From NCBI GenBank assembly GCA_002404515.1, contig DHJV01000004.1, forward strand, positions 1 to 24,383: a stretch of 24,383 nt of DNA, given 5' to 3'. Within the stretch, counting starts at the first letter, position 1. Every line of letters starts with the position of its first letter. The notes beneath the pieces were generated by a model. It saw only the letters and a program-made list of their open reading frames with translations, did no database searches and was not told where the DNA came from. This document shows positions 17,501-24,383 of the stretch, in pieces. This DNA comes from Lachnospiraceae bacterium UBA4711 (lineage in GTDB: Bacteria; Bacillota; Clostridia; Lachnospirales; Lachnospiraceae). The position numbers were made by a program, and so were the translations under genes.

Positions 17501-17617
17501 CTCCCGATGCTCCACCAGATTCTCCATTCGGTGGGAAGCTGGTATGTAGTACGCTCTTGGCGGCATTGTATTTTCATGTAAGAAATCCAAATCTTCATAA
17601 TAACGTGGCACAATCAT
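14579..17617 (-). CDS. lacZ: Beta-galactosidase, glycoside hydrolase family 2
   Basis: A large GH2 enzyme of 1012 aa (E. coli LacZ: 1024) that hydrolyses lactose and other beta-galactosides. It is cytoplasmic, with no signal peptide. Domain order is a jelly-roll sugar-binding domain (PRAYYIP, MLNGMWKFRYF, PVPGVWQMAGYD), immunoglobulin-like domains, a TIM barrel (LRGVNRHDADP, RSSHYPN, CDEADIEAHG) and the C-terminal Bgal small-chain domain. The acid/base is Glu446 in SMGNES and the nucleophile is Glu517 in LVEYCHSMGNG. The start at 17617 has GAGGAGAAAG closely upstream. The in-frame start at 17695 has no such support. The gene is last in a same-strand run after a galactose-binding lipoprotein and its sensor kinase, and 85 nt separate it from the preceding gene with no clear terminator. 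Confidence 0.95.
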   Translation of the reverse strand: MIVPRYYEDLDFLHENTMPPRAYYIPASHRMENLVEHREASDRVQMLNGMWKFRYFESIYDVKDAFYESGYDTSGFDTIPVPGVWQMAGYDTHQYTNFRYPFPFDPPYVPQDIPCGAYVYTFSYARDEKAPKVYLNFEGVDSCFYVWVNGVYTGYSQVSHATSEFDVTDVIEEGENTIAVLVLKWCDGSYLEDQDKFRMSGIFRDVYLLKRPEKAIQDYRITTEITEACAKITLDISYYQETPVTISLEDAAGEVAAQAEISKAGTVTLEIVNPELWNTEHPYLYALILQSADETIVDAIALRTVAIQDRVLYFNGQAVKLRGVNRHDADPVTGFTVDVIKIKKDLTLMKEHNFNAIRSSHYPNAPYFYQMCDRYGFLVCDEADIEAHGPFMLYRKEDTDYNRFKKWNEKIADDPAWEPAILDRVKRMVARDKNRFCIIFWSMGNESAYGCNFEKALAWTKKYDPSRITQYESARYRNYDVTYDYSNLDLYSRMYPALSEIEEYLEKDGSKPFLLVEYCHSMGNGPGDLEDYFRMIQKDARMCGGFVWEWCDHAIAHGQAENGKTKYYYGGDHGETIHDGNFCMDGLVYPDRTPHTGLLEYKNVYRPVRVVSYESETGRLVLHNYMDFDDISDYTDILYEVTVDGLCVQKGVLDGASAAPHSDGVMTLKLDIPQSGKVYLKLWYQLKKEIPLLPAKHELGFDEVLLTNADGRNQTAVKWLAEAEEKNEISVSETDTEIALKASDFSYVISKRTGLFTKLQYAGRDYLNHPMELNIWRAPTDNDMYIREKWENAHFHEAYIRAYKVETIQNRYGVIVMSHVGVVAPTVQKILDVELVWKVESSGRITASMEVSKDAEFPELPRFGVRVFLDKNLSEVSYYGMGPQESYRDKHRAASHGLYHSAVKDLHEDYIMPQENGSHFDCDYVELHNARYGIAAVSETPFSFQASNYTQEMLTQAKHNYELEESDSTVLCIDYALNGIGSNSCGPEVLAAYRFDEKKFQFGFTLVPYVKA

Positions 17618-17702
17618 AATCTTTCTCCTCATACAATATGTAATATCCCTCACATGCGAGTAACACCACTTTGCTTTTGCTCTGTGGTATGCCATCGGGA
17701 AA

Positions 17703-18311
17703 TTATTGTTTTTTCAGGAAATGCTCCCGGTTCGGGTATTCCGCCCGGAATGCCTGCTTCGCGGCTTTCTGTAACAGCGCAAATTCTTTCTCCATGTGCA
17801 GCATGTGTGGTGCGGTAAATGCAATCGCGCTGATCTGTTCAGCAATCTTCTTTGCGACGCCCTCATCGGAAAGCTGCCCCATGCCGAAAACTATCGAAGT
17901 AAATCCTCTGCCATTTCTGCTTACATCAATGAATTTCCGAAATGCATGTGTGATCTCAGATAACAGAATCTCCTGTTCTGCTTCCATCCGCTTGTCCGCA
18001 TCAAACAGACAAAGTCCGGTAATGATCTCAACTGCCTGTTTCCGTTTCTGTCCACCGATATCATTTGCCCCGCTCTCTGCAATATATTTAAGCTGCATGA
18101 GATACCCGACGAACGCGTCCGTCTTCGGTTTGCGCTTTCCGTAACGTGCAACCCAAAGTTTCTTTATAAATGCAGCATTCACTTCTTCCAGATTTTCTGC
18201 GGAATGCTTCTCATTTGTCGATACCGTTTTATCTTCATTCGCATTTAATATCTCCAACCGCTTCTCCGCATCCATCTCATTATAAAATTGCTCTAACCAT
18301 GTCTCCTGCAT
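17703..18311 (-). CDS. Uncharacterised 202-residue protein between mglB-like gene and lacZ
   Basis: Soluble, mostly helical and charged (202 aa), with no signal peptide or membrane helix. It starts MQETWLEQFYNEMDAEKRLE, followed by a lysine-rich segment (KKLWVARYGKRKPKTD), a central helical region and a C-terminal stretch of about 60 residues ending HFLKKQ. I do not recognise a catalytic motif. The pattern recalls Lachnospiraceae-restricted DUF proteins of about 200 residues, but I cannot name one with certainty. The start is supported by GGAGAACAGAT before the ATG. It is transcribed with the galactose-sensing genes and lacZ, but its place may be incidental. Confidence 0.75.
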   Translation of the reverse strand: MQETWLEQFYNEMDAEKRLEILNANEDKTVSTNEKHSAENLEEVNAAFIKKLWVARYGKRKPKTDAFVGYLMQLKYIAESGANDIGGQKRKQAVEIITGLCLFDADKRMEAEQEILLSEITHAFRKFIDVSRNGRGFTSIVFGMGQLSDEGVAKKIAEQISAIAFTAPHMLHMEKEFALLQKAAKQAFRAEYPNREHFLKKQ

Positions 18312-18370
18312 ATCTGTTCTCCGTTTCCTTTATACTGCCAATCAACATCTTCATCCGTTTATCCACGCAT

Positions 18371-18433
18371 TTATTCTTCCGCGCATTCTTCTGTACATCC
18401 ATTTTCTGAGCAATTCCAGTTCTGGCATCCCAT
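18371..18433 (-). CDS. Possible 20-residue Cys-rich peptide
   Basis: A minus-strand ATG overlaps the stop codon of the mglB-like gene by one base (TAATG). A GGA-containing ribosome-binding-like sequence lies 5 nt upstream. It reads 20 codons to TAA. The peptide has four cysteines at positions 3, 8, 13 and 17 plus six acidic residues, mostly toward the C-terminal end. TAATG junctions are typical of translational reinitiation. Its shortness means chance cannot be excluded. Confidence 0.3.
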   Translation of the reverse strand: MGCQNWNCSENGCTEECAEE

Positions 18434-19476
18434 TACTTTCCAAGAAATGTATCTACATTGTCCGCATCTACTTTCCGATACTGCGACATATAGTAGATGT
18501 CATCCTCAAGCCCATATCCTTTGATGTCGCTGCCCTGAAATACTGCAACTGCCAGAAACGCGATCATCCGTGCCTGATCCTCTTTGTCGTTATAGACCGT
18601 ACCCTGCATCGTACCGGATTCGATTGCTTCCAATGCATCGGTCAGACCATCAATGCCGAAAATGATCGGGCGTTCCTCTTCCTTGTATCCGGCATTTTTG
18701 TATGCCTCGACGGCACCAAGCGCCATCTCATCGTTATTGGACAATATCAGTTCAATGTCGGAGCCATACTGATCGATCAGCTGGCTCATCCGGTTTTCCG
18801 CCTGCGCGCGGTTCCAGTCCGCAAACTGATAACTGAGTTTCTCTAGTTCTACATCATTTTCAATCATCGTCTTAACCGACAGATCTGTCCGGCTGATGGC
18901 ATCCTGATGTCCGGCTTCACCCTCTAAGAGCACATACTGGATTTTCCCATCACCATTCTTATCGACCCCCGGGTGGTTCTTGATATATTCTGCGGCAATC
19001 TCGCCCTGCATCTCCCCGGACTGCGCCGCGTCACAGCCGACATAGAAAAGCTTATCCCACTGCAGCAGATCCTCCTGCACCGGCTCCCGGTTAAAGAAGA
19101 TAACCGGAATATCGTTCAGCCGCGCCATATGGATGATATTCGACGGTGCTGTACGGTCAACCAGATTCACACATAAGACATCACACCCGGCATCAATCAT
19201 TTCCTCGACGATCTCATCCTGCTCCTGCTGGTCATTGTCCCCGCTTCGCACGGACACAATCACCTTCATCGTATTGCTCTCTTTCGCTTTCAGATCATTC
19301 TTCAAAATATCCGTCATCGCATTGATAAACGGATCATCTGGCGTATACGTCACCACGCCAACACGCAATGTATGATCCGTTTTCGTGGCGGAACGTCCAC
19401 ACCCCGTCATGGAAATCACAAGCGCAAGCACACACAAAATTGCTATTCTTTTGTTCTTTCTGTTTCTTCTACTCAT
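18433..19476 (-). CDS. mglB: Galactose/glucose-binding lipoprotein, MglB-like
   Basis: Periplasmic-binding protein type I fold (347 aa) with a lipoprotein signal ending at Cys26 (SMTGC). Every E. coli MglB sugar contact has a counterpart: Asp48 and Phe50 (PDDPF), Asn104 (VNLVD), His190/Asp192/Arg196 (GHQDAISR), Trp221 (DWNRAQ), Asn247-248 (SNND), Asp276 (FGIDGL) and Asn296 (VYND). The calcium loop is also kept (DKNGDGKIQ, 172-180). It should therefore bind D-galactose or D-glucose outside the membrane. No mglA or mglC is next to it. Its start overlaps the end of the previous gene by 8 nt with no separate ribosome binding site, so it is translationally coupled. This context suggests ligand delivery to the sensor kinase rather than, or as well as, transport. 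Confidence 0.9.
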   Translation of the reverse strand: MSRRNRKNKRIAILCVLALVISMTGCGRSATKTDHTLRVGVVTYTPDDPFINAMTDILKNDLKAKESNTMKVIVSVRSGDNDQQEQDEIVEEMIDAGCDVLCVNLVDRTAPSNIIHMARLNDIPVIFFNREPVQEDLLQWDKLFYVGCDAAQSGEMQGEIAAEYIKNHPGVDKNGDGKIQYVLLEGEAGHQDAISRTDLSVKTMIENDVELEKLSYQFADWNRAQAENRMSQLIDQYGSDIELILSNNDEMALGAVEAYKNAGYKEEERPIIFGIDGLTDALEAIESGTMQGTVYNDKEDQARMIAFLAVAVFQGSDIKGYGLEDDIYYMSQYRKVDADNVDTFLGK

Positions 19477-20446
19477 ACGAATACAAAAACCTTTCTATCT
19501 CGTCCGAGAACAAATCTTCTTTATAGATAACTTTTACTTCCTTCTCATGGCTCTTCAATGTATAAAATGTCCGTGTCAGCTTTTTCGCAATCTCCTCGAC
19601 ACTCTCATAGCCAATGCCATATCCATCCGGTACAACCAGACACTGCACCTGGCCTGCATCAAGCAAAGCCACTGACTTCATACTCGTACCAACACCATAG
19701 ATCTTCGCATCTTTATAAATACCGTTTTCCGCTTGTTCTCCAAGCTCATCCAACGCCCGGGTATCCATCACGACCATGTAGTCGACCGTCTCCTGTGCAT
19801 CGACAACCGCACAGATATCAGTGTCGCTTTCCTCATTATATTCCCATGCAATCTTACAATCTTTTTCCGCCAGTGCGTCCTTCAGTCCCTGAATACGATT
19901 TACGCTTGCCTCCGTCTTAGACCGCCCGGCGATCACGCCGATCCGTTTGCCCTTCAAACCGTCTTCATCCTGCGTGACAAGCTGTGTGCCAAGTGTATAT
20001 CCAATCTGATAGTTATCCGGCTTGACTGTCGCAAACCCGCTCGCCTCCAGCTGTTCGCCTGTATAGACATCCTCTGTAAGAAGTATAAATGGCTTCTTCT
20101 GCTCACTGAGCCAGTCTAACATATCTTTCGTATCCGTGCCCGGTGCCGGACACAGGATAAATGCATCCACATCATTTTCAAGCTGTTCCTCAATCAGTTC
20201 CCGCTCATCCTGCGCTCCCGCAATATCATCCGTGTTACAGATGATCAGATGCAGATTGTTATTTTTTGCGGATTGCTTTAATCCATTAATTACACCCTCC
20301 CAGCGGGTGTCGCCGGAATTCTGCAGGATAACTGCGACTCGCTTCTGTGGAACATCCTCCCGGAAAATCTTGTGTATAAAGAAACCTGCAAGCAGGATCA
20401 AAACTACCTCCGCAATGAGGAAAGTCAGCTTATTTCGTCGTTTCAT
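19469..20446 (-). CDS. Membrane-anchored periplasmic-binding-like protein (sensor accessory)
   Basis: A 325-residue protein with one N-terminal membrane helix (about 8-27) and no lipobox cysteine, so it is anchored as an uncleaved type II protein. The outside part is a type I periplasmic-binding fold (Peripla_BP_4-like): RVAVILQNSGDTRW, FILCPAPGTD, PFILLTEDVY, GKRIGVIAGR, YMVVMDTRAL and AKIYGVGTSM. The MglB sugar-contact residues are not kept, so it binds another ligand or only interacts with proteins. It overlaps the kinase gene by 17 nt at its start, with a GGGGAG ribosome binding site, and the MglB-like gene by 8 nt at its end. That arrangement resembles the clostridial XylFII-LytS type of sensing complex. 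Confidence 0.85.
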   Translation of the reverse strand: MKRRNKLTFLIAEVVLILLAGFFIHKIFREDVPQKRVAVILQNSGDTRWEGVINGLKQSAKNNNLHLIICNTDDIAGAQDERELIEEQLENDVDAFILCPAPGTDTKDMLDWLSEQKKPFILLTEDVYTGEQLEASGFATVKPDNYQIGYTLGTQLVTQDEDGLKGKRIGVIAGRSKTEASVNRIQGLKDALAEKDCKIAWEYNEESDTDICAVVDAQETVDYMVVMDTRALDELGEQAENGIYKDAKIYGVGTSMKSVALLDAGQVQCLVVPDGYGIGYESVEEIAKKLTRTFYTLKSHEKEVKVIYKEDLFSDEIERFLYSYE

Positions 20447-22334
20447 CTGTCACTCTCCCCTTTCTGTAGCTCTGCGTCTCCAGCTGCTGCCGGTTCTCCT
20501 CCGTAAATGGTATCGCCGGAATGTGGATCACGATCTTCGTGCCCTCATCTGCCTCGCTGTAAACCTCCAGACCATATTCATTTCCAAACATCAACTGAAT
20601 CCGGTTGTGCACATTGATGAGTCCCACACCGGAGCCATGCTTCGGTACTTTATTATTATCCTTGAGGATATTTTCGACTGTCTCCTCACTCATACCCATA
20701 CCATTATCCTCGACGGAGAGATAGATATCATCACCCTTTTTCTCCCCGCGCACGATAATCTTGCCGCCGTCATCCTCATCCATATTTCCAACGCCATAAT
20801 AGATCGCATTTTCCAGAATCGGCTGCACGATAAGCTTGACCGTACAATAATCGTTGACTTCCTCGTCAATGTCAAACTCCACCTGAAACCGCTCTTTATA
20901 ACGCACAAGCTGGATATTCATATAGCTTCGGCTGTGCTGCAGCTCGTCCGCGATCCGGATTACGGTTCTGCCCTTCGACAGGCTGATCCGGAGCAGCTTC
21001 GCAAGCTCAGAAATCATAAGCACCGCTTCCTTGTTCTTCTGTGCCTCGACCATCCACGTGATCGATTCAAGTGTATTATACAGGAAATGTGGATTGATCT
21101 GGCTTTGCAGCGCATCCATCTCGCTCTTTCTTCGCTCAGTCTGCTCACGGATGATCTCCTGCATCAGTTCCTCGATCTGCTCATAGGACTTCTTGACCGA
21201 GTATCCAAGATGCCGGATCTCAGAAGACCCCCCAATATAGATGTCTGTATCTCCACCTGCCTCATATGCCTTGACCGACTCATTCAGCCGCAGGATCGGA
21301 CGGGAAATCTTTCTCGATATGATCCGGTTTACTTCGAGCAGCATCATCATCAAAATAAGGATTGCCGTGACAATATAGTACCGGAACCGGTTAATACTCG
21401 CCGTCTGCACACGATCCGGAATTACGCCGACCAGTTTCCATCCAGTATATGCCACACTGCTTACAACCACATTTCCATGGCTTCCATTTAAGGAAAGCTC
21501 ATAGGTGCCATCCTCTAACTGTGCGACCTTCTCACAGTCCTCTGAAAAATATCCCCGATCAATGTCTGCCTGCCGTGGATGATAGATCATCTGTCCATCC
21601 CGGCTGCACAGATAATAGTAAATACCATTCGACGATTCATTGATCCTCTTCATGGTATTTGAAATTACGGAATATTTCATATCGACCAGCAGCACGCCAC
21701 TGCGCGGTGTCTCTCCGTCGTTGATATCCACCGAACGGCTCAGGGAGATAACCCAGTAATATCGGTATGTGCCATCGGCAAACAGATTCTGGATATGCGG
21801 CAGGGAGAAATGTACATTCTCGATGTCCGCTTCTGCATTTTTATACCAGTCCTGTTCCCATGCTTTGGCACCCTTCTTGCGTTCTGAAACAGGCTCCGCA
21901 GCAACCTGCGCACCATCATTATCATACAATGCCATACTCTGGAGCTGATCCGTGTTGATTTCATAGAGCAGGCTGAACTGGCGCTTGAAATTCTCACTGG
22001 AAATATCGTTTTCCTGAATGATATTATAGTTGACCGCATTCGTAATCTGCCGCACATTCAGCAGATCCGCATCAAGCTTATCTGTTGTGCTTTCGACCAT
22101 GCTCTCCGCATTCGCCACAGCCGTCTGTTTCATCGCCATTTTGAAACGGTTATACAGAAGCAGGCCGATCGTAATCGTCGTGATCAGCGTGAGCGCTGTA
22201 AGCACAGTCATGATGATGGACTGAATATCCAATCCCATGAACTTTCCATGCCGCAGCCAGCCCTGCCGTTTCATGAATTGATGGACCTTCGACTGCACTC
22301 TATTCACTTTTATCTTCTTATCCCGTTTCTTCAA
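20430..22334 (-). CDS. Sensor histidine kinase, YesM/LytS type
   Basis: A 634-residue membrane kinase. Membrane helix 1 is about 39-62, followed by an extracytoplasmic sensor region (about 63-317) that looks like a double Cache domain. Membrane helix 2 is about 318-337, followed by HAMP (338-390), then the His_kinase family domain with the phospho-acceptor His416 in SQINPHFLYNTLES. The ATPase domain has Asn509 (ILENA), VEDNGMGM (541-548) and GSGVGL. A TTG start at 22334, with GAGGG about 10 nt upstream, is used. An ATG at residue 21 is an alternative that would shorten the cytoplasmic tail. It follows the response regulator by 18 nt. Downstream genes encode two binding proteins that probably supply the input signal. 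Confidence 0.93.
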   Translation of the reverse strand: MKKRDKKIKVNRVQSKVHQFMKRQGWLRHGKFMGLDIQSIIMTVLTALTLITTITIGLLLYNRFKMAMKQTAVANAESMVESTTDKLDADLLNVRQITNAVNYNIIQENDISSENFKRQFSLLYEINTDQLQSMALYDNDGAQVAAEPVSERKKGAKAWEQDWYKNAEADIENVHFSLPHIQNLFADGTYRYYWVISLSRSVDINDGETPRSGVLLVDMKYSVISNTMKRINESSNGIYYYLCSRDGQMIYHPRQADIDRGYFSEDCEKVAQLEDGTYELSLNGSHGNVVVSSVAYTGWKLVGVIPDRVQTASINRFRYYIVTAILILMMMLLEVNRIISRKISRPILRLNESVKAYEAGGDTDIYIGGSSEIRHLGYSVKKSYEQIEELMQEIIREQTERRKSEMDALQSQINPHFLYNTLESITWMVEAQKNKEAVLMISELAKLLRISLSKGRTVIRIADELQHSRSYMNIQLVRYKERFQVEFDIDEEVNDYCTVKLIVQPILENAIYYGVGNMDEDDGGKIIVRGEKKGDDIYLSVEDNGMGMSEETVENILKDNNKVPKHGSGVGLINVHNRIQLMFGNEYGLEVYSEADEGTKIVIHIPAIPFTEENRQQLETQSYRKGRVTDETTK

Positions 22335-22352
22335 TGTGCAAAATCCCTCTTG

Positions 22353-23957
22353 TTACTGATTCATATGCTGCGCGCGGTACTTGGACGGAGATACCCCGAA
22401 CCGCTTCTTAAATACATAGCTAAAGTAGTTGGCATCCAGATAGCCGACACTCTCCGCGATCTGATAACTCTTCTCATTCGTCTCCAATATGAGCGACGCT
22501 GCATGATCCATCCGGTAGTCGGTCAGATACGTGATAAATGCTTTGCCTGTCTCTTTCTTGAATACCGAAGAGAAGTAGGAGTTTGATACCCCAAGCACTG
22601 AGCAGACGGTATCCAACGACAGATTCGGTTCCATATAACGCTCACGCACCAGATTCTGTGCATCCGATACAAGCCGTCTTGATGTGCTGTTTCGCGCATT
22701 TTTCAACTGTTCGCCGAGTGCCACCGAAACCTTCTGCATCCATGCAGTAAGTGTACTCTCATCCATCTGCGGAATCATCTCATATGGATTCTGTATTCCA
22801 CACAGATAGTCATTAAAGTCTAAAAAATTATTTGCACAGAAACGATAGAATGCACCTACCATCTCCATGATTGCAAGATTATACTGACTCACTGTCTTCG
22901 CATTGCTGTGCAGCTTCTCGATCTCATTTGTCACTGCTTTCTCGATCTCTTCTTTGATACCAAGATGAATTGCCTTGAACAAGTCATGCATCTTCGTATC
23001 TTCCGGCTGTATCTGTGTCTCCTGTTCCTTTGGCGCAAGCTCACCGATATTGATTGCGCGTTTTGTTCCGTACAGCACCCGGTAAGATACTGCCTCTCTG
23101 GCTCCGTCATAGGAAGTGTTCACATTTACCAGATTATCACAGACACGACCGATTCCGGCTGTCACGACAGCGCCCATCACACGATACGCCCATTTGCAGA
23201 AGCGGTCACAGGAATCCGTAAACTGTACGATTGCATCCTCCGCCGGAAGCTCGATCAGCATCAGAGTATTTCCCAGATATGTAAATACATGACTCTTCCA
23301 TTCGGTCGCAAGGCGCTCCTTGATCTCATGTTCTACCGACATCGCAAGCAACAATGGATTCATGCCATCCGGCACATGATGCTCCGATGTGTGGAAGATT
23401 GCGCAGCCATAGTAAGGGCCTTTCATGTCGATCTGATATGCCGCAAAGAATTTCTCGCAATATTCTTCCGTCACTCTGCCCTCGATCAAGGATACGAAGA
23501 AGTTGTTCTGCAAGACAGGAAGCGCCGCATTGAAGTAGTTTTCCAGACGTGTCACATTCAGTTTCTCCTCGCGCTCCCGGTCCAGTGTCTCCTTCAAACG
23601 TCCAAGGCATTCGGATAATTCCGTTGCGTTGATTGGCTTCAACATGTATTCCTCAACTTCAAGATGCACGGCTTCCTTGGCATATTCAAATTCGTCGAAT
23701 CCGGTAAAGATGATGATATGGATATTCTGGTAGTCGCGGTTTAAGCGGCGGGATAATTCCAGACCATCCATGTATGGCATCTTGATATCTGTAATGACGA
23801 CATCCGGCTGGAGCTTTTCAACCAGCTCCAGAGCTTTCACGCCGTTGGTTGCGTTGCCAACGACGGTAAAACCCAGGTCGTCCCATTGTATGCGTTGTTC
23901 AATTACTTCGATGACTTCTGCTTCGTCGTCCACCAGAAGTACTTTATATTTTTCCAT
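22353..23957 (-). CDS. Response regulator, YesN type with AraC DNA-binding domain
   Basis: A 534-residue cytoplasmic transcription regulator. The receiver domain (1 to about 120) has the acidic pair Asp10/Asp11 (VDDE), phospho-acceptor Asp57 (VITDIKMP), Thr85 (FTGFDE) and Lys107 (MLKPI). A long central region of about 300 residues links to a C-terminal AraC-type helix-turn-helix pair (about 435-534), with LSLDTVCSVLGVSNSYFSSV and IAESVGYLDANYFSYVFKK. The start at 23957 is chosen because it begins the receiver fold and has GTGGGGTG just upstream. It is the first gene of the sensory operon and is preceded by a structured leader. Likely targets are sugar uptake genes and lacZ, by inference from context. 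Confidence 0.93.
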   Translation of the reverse strand: MEKYKVLLVDDEAEVIEVIEQRIQWDDLGFTVVGNATNGVKALELVEKLQPDVVITDIKMPYMDGLELSRRLNRDYQNIHIIIFTGFDEFEYAKEAVHLEVEEYMLKPINATELSECLGRLKETLDREREEKLNVTRLENYFNAALPVLQNNFFVSLIEGRVTEEYCEKFFAAYQIDMKGPYYGCAIFHTSEHHVPDGMNPLLLAMSVEHEIKERLATEWKSHVFTYLGNTLMLIELPAEDAIVQFTDSCDRFCKWAYRVMGAVVTAGIGRVCDNLVNVNTSYDGAREAVSYRVLYGTKRAINIGELAPKEQETQIQPEDTKMHDLFKAIHLGIKEEIEKAVTNEIEKLHSNAKTVSQYNLAIMEMVGAFYRFCANNFLDFNDYLCGIQNPYEMIPQMDESTLTAWMQKVSVALGEQLKNARNSTSRRLVSDAQNLVRERYMEPNLSLDTVCSVLGVSNSYFSSVFKKETGKAFITYLTDYRMDHAASLILETNEKSYQIAESVGYLDANYFSYVFKKRFGVSPSKYRAQHMNQ

Positions 23958-23978
23958 GTAGCACCCCACTTGTTATCG

Positions 23979-24087
23979 CCTGCCGGGTAGTTTTGAAGCA
24001 TCTGGTCTTTGGACAGGAGTCGCAGGGAACTAACGATTCCACGCAACTCCATCCACATATTAGAATGCTTCCGAACTACCCGACAAG
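23979..24087 (-). promoter_or_regulatory. Structured rod-like 5' leader RNA of the sensor operon
   Basis: In the minus-strand transcript, 24065-24087 pairs with 23979-24001 over 23 bp with two central mismatches (CGGGTAG and GAAGCAT arms). The enclosed part (24010-24055) is a second long hairpin, in which TGGA, GGAGT, TGCG and GGAA pair in turn with TTCC, TGCG, ACTCC and TCCA around a 7-nt loop. Nearly the whole leader is thus one rod. It starts about 25 nt after the promoter -10 and ends 22 nt before the start codon, with no T-run terminator. I do not recognise a riboswitch class. Confidence 0.6.
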
Positions 24088-24118
24088 TCTTATTTTTCTT
24101 TGTTGTTTCATTGTCTTT

Positions 24119-24127
24119 ATTATACCA
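24119..24127 (-). promoter_or_regulatory. Promoter of the response-regulator operon
   Basis: Minus-strand extended -10 TGGTATAAT (TATAAT at 24119-24124). No good -35 is seen. Transcription should start near 24112, giving a leader of about 155 nt that contains the rod-like structure. Confidence 0.65.
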
Positions 24128-24156
24128 AAGTTATCACTATAAAGATACCTAAATAT

Positions 24157-24383
24157 CAAGCTGGTTGCTTCCTTCTATTTCCTAATTGGGGATTTTTCCG
24201 TATTTACGAGATTTTACTCCAACTAGCTTGCTTCTTGCTCCTGCCGAATTGGGGGATTTTCCTCTATTTTGGAAATTTGCTCCAACCTGTTTGCTTCCTG
24301 TTCCTGCTCAATTGGGGGATTTTTCTCTATTTCGGGAATTTGCTCCAACTAGCTTGCTTTCTGCTCCTGCCCAGTTGGGGGAT
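24157..24383. repeat. 63-bp tandem repeat at the window edge
   Basis: At least 3.6 copies with an exact 63-bp step: 24157-24219, 24220-24282, 24283-24345 and 24346 to the edge. Each copy has a CAA-x-CT-x-x-TTGCTT start, a TCCTGCC-like middle and an AATTGGGGGATTTT block. The leftmost copy is the most diverged; copies 2-4 are close. On the minus strand the frame continuing through the unit has a TAG in the two full internal junctions, so it is not coding there. The plus strand has one frame open through all copies, without a convincing start. The array continues beyond the window. No gene is seen in 24128-24383. Confidence 0.8.

Noticed and set aside
20136..21491. 451-codon plus-strand frame across the binding protein and kinase genes
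   Set aside because: It is a shadow of two real minus-strand genes and has no family features.
24100..24383. Plus-strand hydrophobic protein through the 63-bp repeats
   Set aside because: No ATG, no ribosome binding site, and the frame begins over the opposite-strand promoter; the open frame probably follows from the 63-bp period.
24157..24383. CRISPR array
   Set aside because: The unit is a continuous 63-bp tandem repeat with no variable spacers, and no cas genes are seen.

Overview
The window looks like chromosome from a gut Lachnospiraceae-type Firmicute. The signs are a bile salt hydrolase, a T-box leader, a FeoA-FeoB fusion, a YesM/YesN-type two-component system, strong AGGAGG-like ribosome binding sites, and lipoprotein or membrane-anchored sugar-binding proteins. 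Base composition is moderate throughout. There are no tRNA or rRNA genes, no CRISPR array, no integrase and no full insertion sequence. The species cannot be fixed from the sequence alone.

Left part (1-6350, minus strand): bile salt hydrolase (bsh) with its own terminator; a 290-bp long imperfect inverted repeat that looks like a miniature mobile element; a CstA-family transporter under a complete T-box leader with promoter and terminator; and a feoA-feoB fusion with a near-consensus promoter. About 200 nt separate the T-box terminator from the cstA start. This stretch is packed with hairpins and holds a 29-codon open frame.

Middle (6350-14580): a plus-strand DUF3137 membrane protein; a plus-strand LacX-type aldose 1-epimerase broken by one extra G in a G5 run; a minus-strand operon of a 98-residue unknown protein, sbcD and sbcC with tightly packed or overlapping ends; and a plus-strand alanine racemase.

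Right part (14580-24383, minus strand): a probable single transcription direction. It runs from a YesN-type response regulator through a YesM/LytS-type sensor kinase, a membrane-anchored periplasmic-binding-like protein, an MglB-like galactose/glucose-binding lipoprotein, a possible 20-residue Cys-rich peptide and a 202-residue unknown protein to a GH2 beta-galactosidase (lacZ). The first four genes overlap or nearly touch. No ABC transporter ATPase or permease lies among them, so the two binding proteins probably act as ligand sensors for the kinase. The MglB-like protein keeps every sugar-contact residue of E. coli MglB, which points to galactose/glucose, and the genes run on into lacZ. The response-regulator transcript begins at an extended -10 promoter and carries a roughly 110-nt leader that can fold almost entirely into one long rod. 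I do not recognise this leader as any known RNA family. Upstream of it lies a 63-bp tandem repeat that runs off the window edge.

The best candidates for something undescribed are the rod-like leader of the sensor operon, the two-binding-protein sensory operon itself, and the T-box plus hairpin-rich leader of cstA.
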